Shown one piece after another: positions 9,970-19,436 of a stretch of DNA of 64,000 bases; position 1 is the first letter of the stretch, and the number at the start of each line of letters is the position of its first letter. Position numbers and translations under genes: made by a program. Source of the stretch: Rikenellaceae bacterium (GTDB taxonomy: Bacteria > Bacteroidota > Bacteroidia > Bacteroidales > Rikenellaceae); NCBI GenBank assembly GCA_015059865.1, contig SUZP01000001.1, positions 34,453-98,452 on the forward strand, in the 5' to 3' direction. The notes under the pieces were generated by a model that saw only the letters and a program-made list of their open reading frames with translations, ran no database searches and was not told the DNA's origin.

Positions 9970-11358
9970 TTATTTGTTTTTGATAATTTGTGCTACTATC
10001 GACGCCTCGCAGGCAAGGGTATCGCCCACGAAGACCTTACACTCCACATCTGCGAGGTTGCGGCGTGGCGGCTCGGCTAAGATGCACTCAATCTGCATAG
10101 TGTCGCCCGGTACAATCTTGTGACGGAAACGAACATTGTCGATGCGGAGGAAGTAGGTCGAGTACTCGCTCGGATTTTCAACCTTGCTCAACACATAGAT
10201 ACCACTAACCTGCGCCATAGCCTCCACAATAAGCACACCCGGCATCACAGGCTCGGTCGGGAAGTGCCCTTGGAAGAAAGGTTCGTTGATTGTTACCTGC
10301 TTGATACCTGCGATAGAGGTGTCATCCATATGGTAAATTCTATCGACCAAAAGGAACGGAAAGCGATGTGGCAACATCTTCTGAATATCGACAACATCGA
10401 ACAGCGGAGCCTTCTTGCGGTCGTACTTGAAGCGCGGCTTTACACCCTCACGACGAATGGAGTTATGAATTTGCTTCATAAACTCGGTGTTGGCAAAGTG
10501 GCCTGGGCGAGTAGCCATAACACTACCCTTAATTCTCATACCGAGCAGAGCGAAGTCACCAAGCAGGTCGAGCAGTTTATGGCGCGCCATCTCGTTGCGC
10601 GAACGGAGTTCGAGATTGTTCAGATAGCCACCCGTAACGCGAATATCCTTCTTATCAAAGAGCGTCGAAAGTCGCTGCAACTGCTCGTCGGTGACGGGAT
10701 TTTCGACTATCACAATGGCATTATCGACATCGCCACCCTTTACCAAACCCGCATTTGCTAACGCCTCAATCTCGTGCAAAAAGACAAATGTACGATTTGG
10801 GGCAATCTTCTCGGCGTAGTTATCCTCTGGCGAGAAGGTAGCATATTGATTGCCTATAACCTTAGAGTTGAAGTCGATATGCACCGAAGCCGAAAACTCC
10901 TCGCTTGGATATATAGCCAACATCACACCCTTTTCGGGTATTGCATATACCTGTTTTTCGGTAACTTCATAGTATTTGCGGTCGGCCGACTGCTCCACCA
11001 CGCCCACTCGCAAAATCTCCTCGGCATAAGCCTTTGCTGAGCCATCGAGAATTGGAGTTTCGGGAGCATTGATATCAATCAAGGCGTTATCTACGCCGAG
11101 AGTCCAAAGTGCCGACATAACATGTTCTATCGTGCTAACGCGCGCATCGCCTACGCCAATGGTCGTACCACGCGAAGTGTCGCATACATACTCGCACAAG
11201 GCCGGTATCGAAGGTGCGCCTTCAAGGTCTATACGACGAAATACTATTCCGTGATTTTCTGGCGCAGGACTAACAGTCATTGTAACCTGTTTGCCCGTAT
11301 GGAGTCCCTTACCAGAAAAGGTGATTGGAGCACCAAGAGTATTCTGTTTTACTGACAT
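9970..11358 (-). CDS. lpxC/fabZ: Bifunctional UDP-3-O-acyl-GlcNAc deacetylase / 3-hydroxyacyl-ACP dehydratase (LpxC-FabZ fusion)
   Basis: 462 aa; N-terminal KQNTLGAPITFSGKGLHTGKQVTM (LpxC), C-terminal IQKMLPHRFPFLLVDRI...NEPFFQGHFP (FabZ). Confidence 0.95.
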   Translation of the reverse strand: MSVKQNTLGAPITFSGKGLHTGKQVTMTVSPAPENHGIVFRRIDLEGAPSIPALCEYVCDTSRGTTIGVGDARVSTIEHVMSALWTLGVDNALIDINAPETPILDGSAKAYAEEILRVGVVEQSADRKYYEVTEKQVYAIPEKGVMLAIYPSEEFSASVHIDFNSKVIGNQYATFSPEDNYAEKIAPNRTFVFLHEIEALANAGLVKGGDVDNAIVIVENPVTDEQLQRLSTLFDKKDIRVTGGYLNNLELRSRNEMARHKLLDLLGDFALLGMRIKGSVMATRPGHFANTEFMKQIHNSIRREGVKPRFKYDRKKAPLFDVVDIQKMLPHRFPFLLVDRIYHMDDTSIAGIKQVTINEPFFQGHFPTEPVMPGVLIVEAMAQVSGIYVLSKVENPSEYSTYFLRIDNVRFRHKIVPGDTMQIECILAEPPRRNLADVECKVFVGDTLACEASIVAQIIKNK

Positions 11359-11454
11359 AATCTTCTAAATTTCGTCAAAGTAAGTCTATAATCTCAGCAA
11401 AGATAGGAATTTTTTTTGAAATTTATTACTTTTGCATACGATTTTACGATTACT

Positions 11455-12261
11455 ATGGAACACAAGAGCGACAATACGCAAAATAAGACGCCTCAGCCAC
11501 GCAAGCCGAGATTGCGACTGCCATTCGATAATCGTAGCAAAGACCCCGTGGGTTGGATATACGATAATCGCATCGGGTTGTGTGTTACGGTTATTGTCTA
11601 CTTGGTATTCGCAATAGTCTTTGTTTCGGCAAAAATAGGCACATCCTCACGCAAAGCCAACGAGACTATATATATCGATTTGGGGGCAGTCGAGTTGCTC
11701 GAAGAGGAGCGCGACCGCCTGCTCGAAGAGGTGAAACGCAACAACCAAAATATCGATTGGAGTGCCATTCGCAACACCTCGTCAAATGAGAATGCACTAA
11801 ACGAAAACTTGGAGGACAGCAAGGGGACAAATGCCTCTGCACTAAATAGTTCTGCCGAGACTACCGAGCGCGAAATGAAGGCCAATCGCGAGGCATACGA
11901 GCGTGGTCTGCGCGAGGCGAATGCCATAGGCGAAAACCGTTCGCAGGGCAAGAGCAACAAGGAGCGCAAAGATGTCAAGGTGGCGGGCAGCGTAACAGTG
12001 AGTTTCTCGCTCAACAACCCCATACGATATAGCCGTCACCTCGTAAAACCGGCCTATCGATGCGAGGGAGGTGGCGAGGTTATTGTATCGATAGTGGTAA
12101 ACCCTCGTGGAGAGGTTGTCTCGGCAACGGTGAAGAGTGGAGGTGATGCGTGTATGCGACAGACTGCCGTAGAGTCGGCTCTAAATTCGCAGTTCGACAT
12201 CAACAACTCTGCCCCTGCCAAGCAACACGGAACGATAACCTATATCTTTATTCCGCAGTAG
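11455..12261 (+). CDS. Energy transducer TonB-like protein
   Basis: ATG 11455 (MEHKSDNTQ...) preferred over 11416 because the TACTTTTG promoter-like box lies at 11427-11434. One TM segment, charged linker and C-terminal TonB-like domain. Confidence 0.6.
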   Translation: MEHKSDNTQNKTPQPRKPRLRLPFDNRSKDPVGWIYDNRIGLCVTVIVYLVFAIVFVSAKIGTSSRKANETIYIDLGAVELLEEERDRLLEEVKRNNQNIDWSAIRNTSSNENALNENLEDSKGTNASALNSSAETTEREMKANREAYERGLREANAIGENRSQGKSNKERKDVKVAGSVTVSFSLNNPIRYSRHLVKPAYRCEGGGEVIVSIVVNPRGEVVSATVKSGGDACMRQTAVESALNSQFDINNSAPAKQHGTITYIFIPQ

Positions 12262-12266
12262 CATTT

Positions 12267-12300
12267 AGACGAGAGACGAAAGACGAAAGACGAGAGAAAA
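12267..12300. repeat. GACGAGAGACGAAAG repeat family, copy 1
   Basis: AGACGAGAGACGAAAGACGAAAGACGAGAGAAAA; near-identical to copies at 20781 and 34886. Confidence 0.85.
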
Positions 12301-12307
12301 AGCCAAA

Positions 12308-12430
12308 GCGCACCCCATAAAGCGACCAACGGGAGCGCCCCCATAAAGGGCGGAATGCCCGCCCCCATAAAGCAGTCGCAAGACTACGCCCCCAGAAATA
12401 GTTGCGCCGTAATAGCGGTCGGAGTTTAGC
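12308..12430 (+). repeat. Hairpin-array element with conserved tail, copy 1
   Basis: CCCCATAAAG units alternating with mini-palindromes (GGGCGGAATGCCC, AGTCGCAAGACT), ending GTTGCGCCGTAATAGCGGTCGGAGTTTAGC. Confidence 0.8.
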
Positions 12431-12444
12431 TAAAAAGACGAGAG

Positions 12445-13281
12445 ATGAGAATAATATTGACAATACTGTCTATCTTTGTTTGTTTTGCGGTATCGGCAAA
12501 GCAGACCGACTCGTTATCGCTCAACAAAAAAGAGAAAAAACACTCAACTTTCAACTCTCAACCTTCAACTCCAAAGAGCCAATATCCCGTAATTGGTATG
12601 TGGAAGCAAAACTATATGGTTACAGGTTTTGCAACCAACAAACCCGTATCGCAATACACCTCCGACATCAAGTTCCAGCTGAGTGTAGCGATGCGTCTGT
12701 GGAGCATAAAGGGCAAAGTCGATTTCTTTGCCACCTACACGCAGCGTAGTCTTTGGGATATCTATCAGGAGTCGTGCCCCTTCCGCGAAAATAGCTACAA
12801 CCCCGGATTTTGGGTGGCGTGGCAGACAAGAGATGACCTGCGTCTGCTCTTCGGTCTCGAACACGAATCAAACGGATTGAATGGCGAACAGTCGCGCTCG
12901 TTCAACTACGCCACAGTAGCCTGCCTCTACGAGCCATTCGACAATTGGCGCTTCGGAGGTCGCGCGTGGTATGGCTACTACGACCGTGAAACCATCCGCC
13001 ACTACTTCCGCTATCGTGGTGTAATGCAACTGTGGGCGACATTCCACACTCGCAACGAGCGTGTGGCAGTTACGGCACTCGTAAATCCTACCGTAACATT
13101 TACCAAGTACAATGTACAGGTCGAGGCATCGTGGCGTATGGCAAAACGCGGAGATTGGCTACCCTGCCTATTTGTGCAGTACAACTACGGCTATGGCGAA
13201 ACAATGCTCGACTACAACCGCCGACACAGCAAAATACGAATTGGCATATCGCTGATGAACAATAAATTACACTTATACTAA
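12445..13281 (+). CDS. Outer-membrane phospholipase A-like protein (OMPLA/PldA family)
   Basis: 278 aa; signal peptide, ENSYNPGFWVAW, catalytic-type HESNG motif, beta-barrel alternation. Confidence 0.82.
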   Translation: MRIILTILSIFVCFAVSAKQTDSLSLNKKEKKHSTFNSQPSTPKSQYPVIGMWKQNYMVTGFATNKPVSQYTSDIKFQLSVAMRLWSIKGKVDFFATYTQRSLWDIYQESCPFRENSYNPGFWVAWQTRDDLRLLFGLEHESNGLNGEQSRSFNYATVACLYEPFDNWRFGGRAWYGYYDRETIRHYFRYRGVMQLWATFHTRNERVAVTALVNPTVTFTKYNVQVEASWRMAKRGDWLPCLFVQYNYGYGETMLDYNRRHSKIRIGISLMNNKLHLY

Positions 13282-13296
13282 AATTCGACTCAAACA

Positions 13297-14790
13297 ATGA
13301 TAAATGCAGAACACTTCCTACTAATTGGAGCAATACTTCTGTTTGTTGCCGTAATGGCGGGTAAGGTGGCGTATCGTTTTAACGCACCTGCACTCCTGCT
13401 CTTCTTGGCAGTAGGTCTATTCTTCGGCTACGACATACTATCGTTCAACTCACCCGAACTGACACAATTTATAGGTATGGTCTCGCTCTGTATCATCCTC
13501 TTTTCGGGTGGTATGGATACCAAATTCTCGGAGATTAAGCCTGTACTTGCCGAGGGTGTAACCCTTGCTACGGCAGGAGTGTTAATGACTGCCCTACTGC
13601 TCGGCGGTTTCGTCTATCTGATTGCCCCCGTGATAGGTTTTGAACTATCTTTTCCATTGGCGTTGCTGCTCGCATCGACCATATCCTCAACCGACTCGGC
13701 TTCGGTATTCTCCATTTTGCGTACTCGCCGACAGGGTTTGAGCGAAAATCTGCGACCATTGTTGGAGTTGGAGAGTGGCTCGAACGACCCTATGGCGTAT
13801 ATCCTCGTAATCCTCTTGGTGAAGATGCTCGGAGGTGAGGGCAACGAGGAGATTGGCTTGGGAGGGGCAACACTTATGTTCGTAGTACAGATGGCCGTAG
13901 GTGCTATGATTGGCTACCTCTTTGGTCGTATCTCGGTGTGGGTTATCAACAAAATCAATATCGACAACGCCTCGCTCTACTCGGTGTTGCTGTTGGCGTG
14001 CGTTTTCTTCACCTTCTCGTTCACCTCGCTTATCAAGGGTAACGGCTACTTGGCGGTCTATATCGCAGGTCTGATTGTCGGCAACAATAAACTCGTAAAT
14101 AAACGCACCGTAACAACCTTCTTCGACGGTATCACTTGGTTGTTCCAAATCATTATGTTCTTGATGCTTGGATTGCTCGTAACGCTCGACAATGCGTTGC
14201 AGTGGCACACCATCATCTTGGGTGTTGCAGCAGGTTTGTTCCTGATGTTTGTGGCGCGACCTATCGCAACGCTTATATGCCTTGCACCATTCCGCCGACT
14301 AACAAAGAGGGCGCGTATGTATATCTCGTGGGTGGGACTGCGCGGAGCTGTGCCTATTATCTTTGCGACCTATCCGTGGGTGGCAAAAATCGAAGGTGCC
14401 GAGTTGATTTTCAATGTAGTCTTTATTATGACTATCATCTCGCTCGTAGTACAAGGAACAACTGTAAGCAGTATGGCCGAGTTGCTCGGCTTGGCATACG
14501 CCGAGAAGGAGAGTAAGTTCGAGAGCGCCTTGCAGGATAAGGTGCGCTCGGCATTTACCGAGATTGCCGTAACGGAGCAGATGCTCTCGGAGGGTAACAC
14601 CCTCAACAAAGTATCACTACCCGATAACACGCTGGTAGTGATGGTCTGCCGCGATGGCGACTACTTCGTACCGAAGGGAAATGCTGCGTTGCAGATGGGC
14701 GACAAGTTACTCATTCTCTCCGACCGCAACGACGAGTTGGCTGCACACTACAAGGAGTTTGGCGTGGAGGATATAATTGAGTTTAAGTAG
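13297..14790 (+). CDS. Potassium/proton antiporter (CPA1, NhaP2/CvrA-like) with C-terminal TrkA-C/RCK-type domain
   Basis: 497 aa; multiple TMs, SGGMDTKFSEIKPVLAEGVTLATAGV, SSTDSASVFSILR, LELESGSNDPMAY, C-terminal LVVMVCRDGDYFVPKGNAALQMGDKLLIL. Confidence 0.9.
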   Translation: MINAEHFLLIGAILLFVAVMAGKVAYRFNAPALLLFLAVGLFFGYDILSFNSPELTQFIGMVSLCIILFSGGMDTKFSEIKPVLAEGVTLATAGVLMTALLLGGFVYLIAPVIGFELSFPLALLLASTISSTDSASVFSILRTRRQGLSENLRPLLELESGSNDPMAYILVILLVKMLGGEGNEEIGLGGATLMFVVQMAVGAMIGYLFGRISVWVINKINIDNASLYSVLLLACVFFTFSFTSLIKGNGYLAVYIAGLIVGNNKLVNKRTVTTFFDGITWLFQIIMFLMLGLLVTLDNALQWHTIILGVAAGLFLMFVARPIATLICLAPFRRLTKRARMYISWVGLRGAVPIIFATYPWVAKIEGAELIFNVVFIMTIISLVVQGTTVSSMAELLGLAYAEKESKFESALQDKVRSAFTEIAVTEQMLSEGNTLNKVSLPDNTLVVMVCRDGDYFVPKGNAALQMGDKLLILSDRNDELAAHYKEFGVEDIIEFK

Positions 14791-14796
14791 GAGGTT

Positions 14797-15330
14797 ATGA
14801 GTGATACAATTTGGTTTGCAATGCGCGCGACATACGGTCGTAACTTGATGGCGCAGAGGCTTCTCGAAATAAAGAAAATCGAGAGTTTTATCCCTATGCG
14901 CAAGCGCACCACCAAAGTTGGCCACCGCATCAAGACCGACTATATACCCGTAGTACGCGACCTTATATTCGTGCTTTGCGAGCGCGAGGTCATACAGGAG
15001 GCTAAGAGCAAAATCCCCTACCTGCACTACATTACACGCCCTGCCGAGGGGCGCAACATCCCTGTCGAAGTACCCACCGAGCAGATGGAGAATTTTATGG
15101 CCGTATGTAACGATATGGAGACAGATGTGGAGTTCCTCTCTGGCGAGGAGGCTCGGTTCGAGGTTGGCGAGTGGGTGCGCATCTGTCGTGGCTCACTCAA
15201 AGGGCGCGAAGGGCGACTCGTAAAAGTTGAAGGCAAACGCTCAAAGCGTTTTGTGGTGGCAATAGATGGAGTTCTCGCAGTCTCGGTGTCGGGCATAAAA
15301 GCAGACGACATAGAGAGAATTAAAAATTAA
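14797..15330 (+). CDS. UpxY-family NusG-like transcription antiterminator
   Basis: 177 aa; WFAMRATYGRNLMAQRLLE...SFIPMRKR NGN-like domain and C-terminal KOW-like VRICRGSLKGREGRLVKVEGK. Confidence 0.82.
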   Translation: MSDTIWFAMRATYGRNLMAQRLLEIKKIESFIPMRKRTTKVGHRIKTDYIPVVRDLIFVLCEREVIQEAKSKIPYLHYITRPAEGRNIPVEVPTEQMENFMAVCNDMETDVEFLSGEEARFEVGEWVRICRGSLKGREGRLVKVEGKRSKRFVVAIDGVLAVSVSGIKADDIERIKN

Positions 15331-15392
15331 GAATTGAGAATTAAGAATTGAGAATTGAGAATTGAGAATTAAGAATTGAGAGTTAAGAATGA
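15320..15392. repeat. AT-rich AATTGAGAATTAAG tandem repeat
   Basis: Iterated (gaattgagaattaa)n; same family at 9800, 20820, 23655, 40085, 41605, 54490, 57720 and 62290. Confidence 0.85.
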
Positions 15393-15448
15393 AGGATTGC
15401 TCTTCACGCCTAACTCTCAATTTTTTTTCATTTCAGCTTTTAGCTTAT

Positions 15449-16633
15449 CTACCTATTCTGCGCCTCGGCTTTCAGGGCTAGTCGCTTAACTACATAGACA
15501 AAGCCCATAGTCAATATCAAATTCAACACCAACGCAAGTACCGATATAAGGAGCACGGGACCACCGATATTGTAGCCAAGGGCTATAAATATCACACCTG
15601 CACCAACCTCGCCACGGGTGAACATTCCCACCGAAAGAGCAAAACGCTCGGTGAGCGAACGGTCACGATAGAAGAGCATTGGCGCCAGCTTGCCAAGGTT
15701 TGATAGCAATGTTACCATCAACACATGCAGAGCTATTTCCCAACCCGACATCATAGGGACAGTGGCGATAATACTGTTGTTGTCGCCCTCAGGCACTGCA
15801 CCACTCATATCAATAAGCGGCATACTCATACCCACAAGCAACATAAAGACAAGCGATACAATTGTAGCAATACGCTCCTCGCGCTTACCTCCGACATGGC
15901 GATTTTTGATAACCATACCAAAGATAAATGCGGGCAAGAGCACCTCGATATGTATCGCACCCTTCTCGCCAAAGAAGTGGTTGGTTACGGTATATATCAG
16001 CAGCGTCGAGCCATAGACCAACACTGCGTAGGTGAAGATGGCATACCAAGTCTGGCGCATCTTAAAACGCGACATATAACGCCAGCCCACGAAGAAGAGT
16101 CCGAAGATGACGGTCAGCATCGCCACCATCTGCCAATTCATCGAGCCAATCATAGCAACCTGCAACGGCACCATAAGAATTATGGTGTCGAGGTCATCGA
16201 AGATTGCCAAGGTCTGCGCCTTCTGATATATCCAACTCTTCTGCAAGTTCATCGCTGCCAACATCGAAAAGAGGATACCAGCCGATGTAGGGGCTGCAAA
16301 ACGGCTCAGAAGGAGAGTCTCCTTCCACACATCGCCCGAACTCCACCACTCCACAGGCATAAGTGCGAAGATGTAGTAGACAGCAATAAATATCCAAGGC
16401 AAGGCCGCCGCAAGCATTGCCACGAGGTAGTCCTTGACATAGATTTTTACATTCGACTTGTCTATTTCGAACTCGCGGCCGACATTTATCATAATAAACG
16501 CCAAGCAGATGCCGAGCATCAACTCGACAAGGTGTTTCAGTTCTGCATACGACTCGCCCAAGTGTGTAGGTAAGACCTGCGACAACACCAGTCCAAGCAT
16601 CAGCATCAGCGAAAAAGAGATAACTTTCTTCAT
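15449..16633 (-). CDS. Cation:proton antiporter (monovalent cation/H+ antiporter-like)
   Basis: 394 aa polytopic; LMLGICLAFIMINVGREFEID, LLSRFAAPTSAGILFSMLAAMNL, FTRGEVGAGVIFIALGY. Confidence 0.75.
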   Translation of the reverse strand: MKKVISFSLMLMLGLVLSQVLPTHLGESYAELKHLVELMLGICLAFIMINVGREFEIDKSNVKIYVKDYLVAMLAAALPWIFIAVYYIFALMPVEWWSSGDVWKETLLLSRFAAPTSAGILFSMLAAMNLQKSWIYQKAQTLAIFDDLDTIILMVPLQVAMIGSMNWQMVAMLTVIFGLFFVGWRYMSRFKMRQTWYAIFTYAVLVYGSTLLIYTVTNHFFGEKGAIHIEVLLPAFIFGMVIKNRHVGGKREERIATIVSLVFMLLVGMSMPLIDMSGAVPEGDNNSIIATVPMMSGWEIALHVLMVTLLSNLGKLAPMLFYRDRSLTERFALSVGMFTRGEVGAGVIFIALGYNIGGPVLLISVLALVLNLILTMGFVYVVKRLALKAEAQNR

Positions 16634-16717
16634 ATTCGTTATGGGTTAAAATGTGGAGAGTTGAGAAAAGTCCCAGCTCTCCATATTCTATTTCTATTGT
16701 ATCTACTTGTACCTCCG

Positions 16718-18832
16718 TTACAACACCTCAACAGCAAGTGTAGAAGTGATATTTGCAGAGGAGTTTCCGATGTGCAAGGTATAACCGCCCTTATTAACCT
16801 CCCACTTGTGACTCTTGTCACTCCAAAATGCCAAGTCTGCATAGTTCAACTCGAAGGTAACGGTCTCACTCTTACCTGCCTCAACATAGACCTTCTTGAA
16901 GGCCTTTAACTCCTTCTTAGGGCGCAATACGGTTGGGTTATTCTCAGAGACATAGAGTTGCACAACCTCATAGCCTGCACGGCTACCCGTATTCTTAACA
17001 CGAACGGTAACCTTCAACGGCTTCTCAATAGTGAGGTTCTTTGCAGCCTTCGCCTTATCCAACTCGAAGGTGGTGTACGAAAGACCAAATCCAAATGGAT
17101 AGAGAGGTTCGATACCCTTCGACTCGTACCAACGATAGCCCACCAAAACAGACTCCTTGTACTCTACATCGTAGATTCGAGGAGCAATCCACAACTCATT
17201 GATGTTCTTCTGAGTATGGCTAATTTTCACACTATGTGGAACCATTCCATAAGCGGGCGAATCCTTGAACGACTTTTCGATAGTCATAGGCAACTTGCCC
17301 GAAGGGTTAATCTTTCCAACCATAATGTCAGCAATAGCCTGCATACCACTCTGTCCGGGATACCAGCCGTAGATAATAGCCGACACCTTGTCGTTCCAGT
17401 AGCTCATATCGATACCAGAGCCCGAAAGCACCAAGACAATAACATTCTTGTTTGCAGCGCAAGCCATACGCACTAATGCCTCATCCTTCTCCGACATTGA
17501 GAATGGGCGCTCATAGCTCTCGCTGTCACGAGTTCCCGTAGCAACAACTACAATATCGGCCTTCTGCAACTGAATAAAGTTTGGATTCTCGACAGCTGTA
17601 ACCTTTGAACGAAGCGAGTTCAAAAGAGCCTGCTCAGAAGTAACTTGATTGAAGCCCTTAACCTTCGACGAGCCACCTCCTTGTGGTGCTGTCTTAGCCC
17701 AACGACCCACGAGCAACACCTCTTGTCCCTCCTTCAATGGAAGGATGCCGTTATTCTTCAACAATACCGTACCCTCGGCAGCGGTCTGCAACGACAACTT
17801 CTCGTGCTCAGGCAACTTCGCAGCAAGAACATCCTCGTTAGGCTGACCATTCTTGAAACGCTCGTACAAGCCGAAACGGATGCAGGTAGCAATCATCGGG
17901 CGAATCATATCGTCAATATTCTTTTCTGATAGTTTGCCGTTCTGCAAGAGTTCGCGTACCGAATTGATATGATATGGCTCATTAGCCAATCCCGGCATCT
18001 CGACATTCTGTCCCGAAAGGACAATCTTCTCCCAATCAAATACTGAGCGCCAATCGGTCATCACCAAGCCTTTAAATCCGAGTGTGCCGCGAAGGAGGTC
18101 GGTAATAACATACTTGCTTTGTCCGCACCACTCGCCATTCAACAAGTTGTAGGAGGTCATCACAGCACCTGCGCCAGCATCAATACCAGCCTTGAAGGCA
18201 GGCGTATAAATCTCCATAATGGCGCGCTCATCAACAATCGAATTCGAGAGTTTGCGCAATAGCTCAGTGTTATTGCAAAGGAAATGCTTCAAGCACGCTA
18301 CCGTACCTGTCGACTGCATACCAACAACATAATTCTCTACCATACGAGCCGCCAAATATGGGTCTTCACCGAGATATTCAAAGTTACGGCCGCACTGCGA
18401 AGAGCGATAGATGTTCATACCGGGGCCGAGCAATACACCAGCACCTGCCATACGAGTCTCCCAACCCACAGCCTCGCCATACGACTTTGCCAACTCAGGG
18501 TTGAAGGTCGAAGCGAGCATAATATTTGCAGGAAATTGGGTTGTCTTCGAAGGATGACGCACCTCATTTCGGTCTGTAAGGTCGTAGTTGATACGCACGC
18601 CAGCCGAAGCATCCACCATATATACATGAGGAAGTCCCTTTGCTGGAGCACCCGGAAGGAAGAACTTGTTGTGTCCGTGAGTCATCTCAATCTTCTCGTC
18701 AAGCGAGAGTGTAGCCAATACGGCATTAGCCTTGGCTGTTGCCTCCTCCCACGACATTACTTCACCCTTCTTCTGGGCAAATACCGATGTCGCCATAGCG
18801 ATAGCAACAAACGAAAGAATCAGTCTTTTCAT
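16718..18832 (-). CDS. Glycoside hydrolase family 3 beta-glucosidase-like protein
   Basis: 704 aa; signal peptide, KGLVMTDWRSVFD nucleophile region, GGGSSKV, C-terminal fibronectin-III-like domain. Confidence 0.92.
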   Translation of the reverse strand: MKRLILSFVAIAMATSVFAQKKGEVMSWEEATAKANAVLATLSLDEKIEMTHGHNKFFLPGAPAKGLPHVYMVDASAGVRINYDLTDRNEVRHPSKTTQFPANIMLASTFNPELAKSYGEAVGWETRMAGAGVLLGPGMNIYRSSQCGRNFEYLGEDPYLAARMVENYVVGMQSTGTVACLKHFLCNNTELLRKLSNSIVDERAIMEIYTPAFKAGIDAGAGAVMTSYNLLNGEWCGQSKYVITDLLRGTLGFKGLVMTDWRSVFDWEKIVLSGQNVEMPGLANEPYHINSVRELLQNGKLSEKNIDDMIRPMIATCIRFGLYERFKNGQPNEDVLAAKLPEHEKLSLQTAAEGTVLLKNNGILPLKEGQEVLLVGRWAKTAPQGGGSSKVKGFNQVTSEQALLNSLRSKVTAVENPNFIQLQKADIVVVATGTRDSESYERPFSMSEKDEALVRMACAANKNVIVLVLSGSGIDMSYWNDKVSAIIYGWYPGQSGMQAIADIMVGKINPSGKLPMTIEKSFKDSPAYGMVPHSVKISHTQKNINELWIAPRIYDVEYKESVLVGYRWYESKGIEPLYPFGFGLSYTTFELDKAKAAKNLTIEKPLKVTVRVKNTGSRAGYEVVQLYVSENNPTVLRPKKELKAFKKVYVEAGKSETVTFELNYADLAFWSDKSHKWEVNKGGYTLHIGNSSANITSTLAVEVL

Positions 18833-18866
18833 ATTAAATTTAGGTTTAATTAATCCTTATTCTTCA

Positions 18867-18897
18867 CAAAGATAATAACTTTTCATTAAAAAGCAAA
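18867..18897 (-). promoter_or_regulatory. Predicted bacteroidete promoter for the GH3 gene
   Basis: On the minus strand TTTG (18897-18894), 19 nt spacer, TATCTTTG (18874-18867). Confidence 0.7.
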
Positions 18898-19003
18898 AAT
18901 CGGATATAAAAATACCCGATTTTTTTACAATTTTTTCGAAAACTCTCCAACTTCAAAATCGGAGATGACGCGCTCGTGCAAAAAGAGCCAATCAGAACGA
19001 TTT

Positions 19004-19336
19004 TTACTTCTTCTCCTCTTTTTTCTCTACCGGAGCAGGAGCTGCAACCACCATATTTTTGTCGATGCGAAGAGTAACATTGCTATCCACCTCGATAAGG
19101 AGGGTTGTCTCCTCGACCTTCTTTACTACGGCATAGATACCACCTGCGGTGATAACCTTATCGCCCGATTTAAGTCCGCTGCGGAACTTCTCCATCTCCT
19201 TGCGGCGCTTAGACTCAGGTCGCCACATAAAGAAATACATAATAAGAATCATTGCGGCAATCATCACCCAGAATGTCCAATTCGAGTAACCTGCCTGAGG
19301 TGCTGCGGTTGTAGCAGCTTGCAAAAGTGTAATCAT
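19004..19336 (-). CDS. yajC: Preprotein translocase subunit YajC
   Basis: 110 aa; one TM then MYFFMWRPESKRRKEMEKFRSGLKSGDKVITAGGIYAVVKK. Confidence 0.92.
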   Translation of the reverse strand: MITLLQAATTAAPQAGYSNWTFWVMIAAMILIMYFFMWRPESKRRKEMEKFRSGLKSGDKVITAGGIYAVVKKVEETTLLIEVDSNVTLRIDKNMVVAAPAPVEKKEEKK

Positions 19337-19436
19337 AGTTTTGTTAAGTGTTTCTGTTAGTTAATTATTTTGTATGTTTCAAGCTCTTCGCCAATAGTAT
19401 ATCGGACAAATAAGAGTAATTTTTAACTCTTAATTC

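Noticed and set aside
15320-15392. Possible CRISPR array in the GAATTGAGAATTAAG tracts
   Set aside because: Units are 7-14 nt contiguous AT-rich tandem repeats with no unique spacers and no cas genes.
15725-16573. 282-aa plus-strand ORF
   Set aside because: Antisense to the cation:proton antiporter; His/Arg-rich shadow translation without domains.
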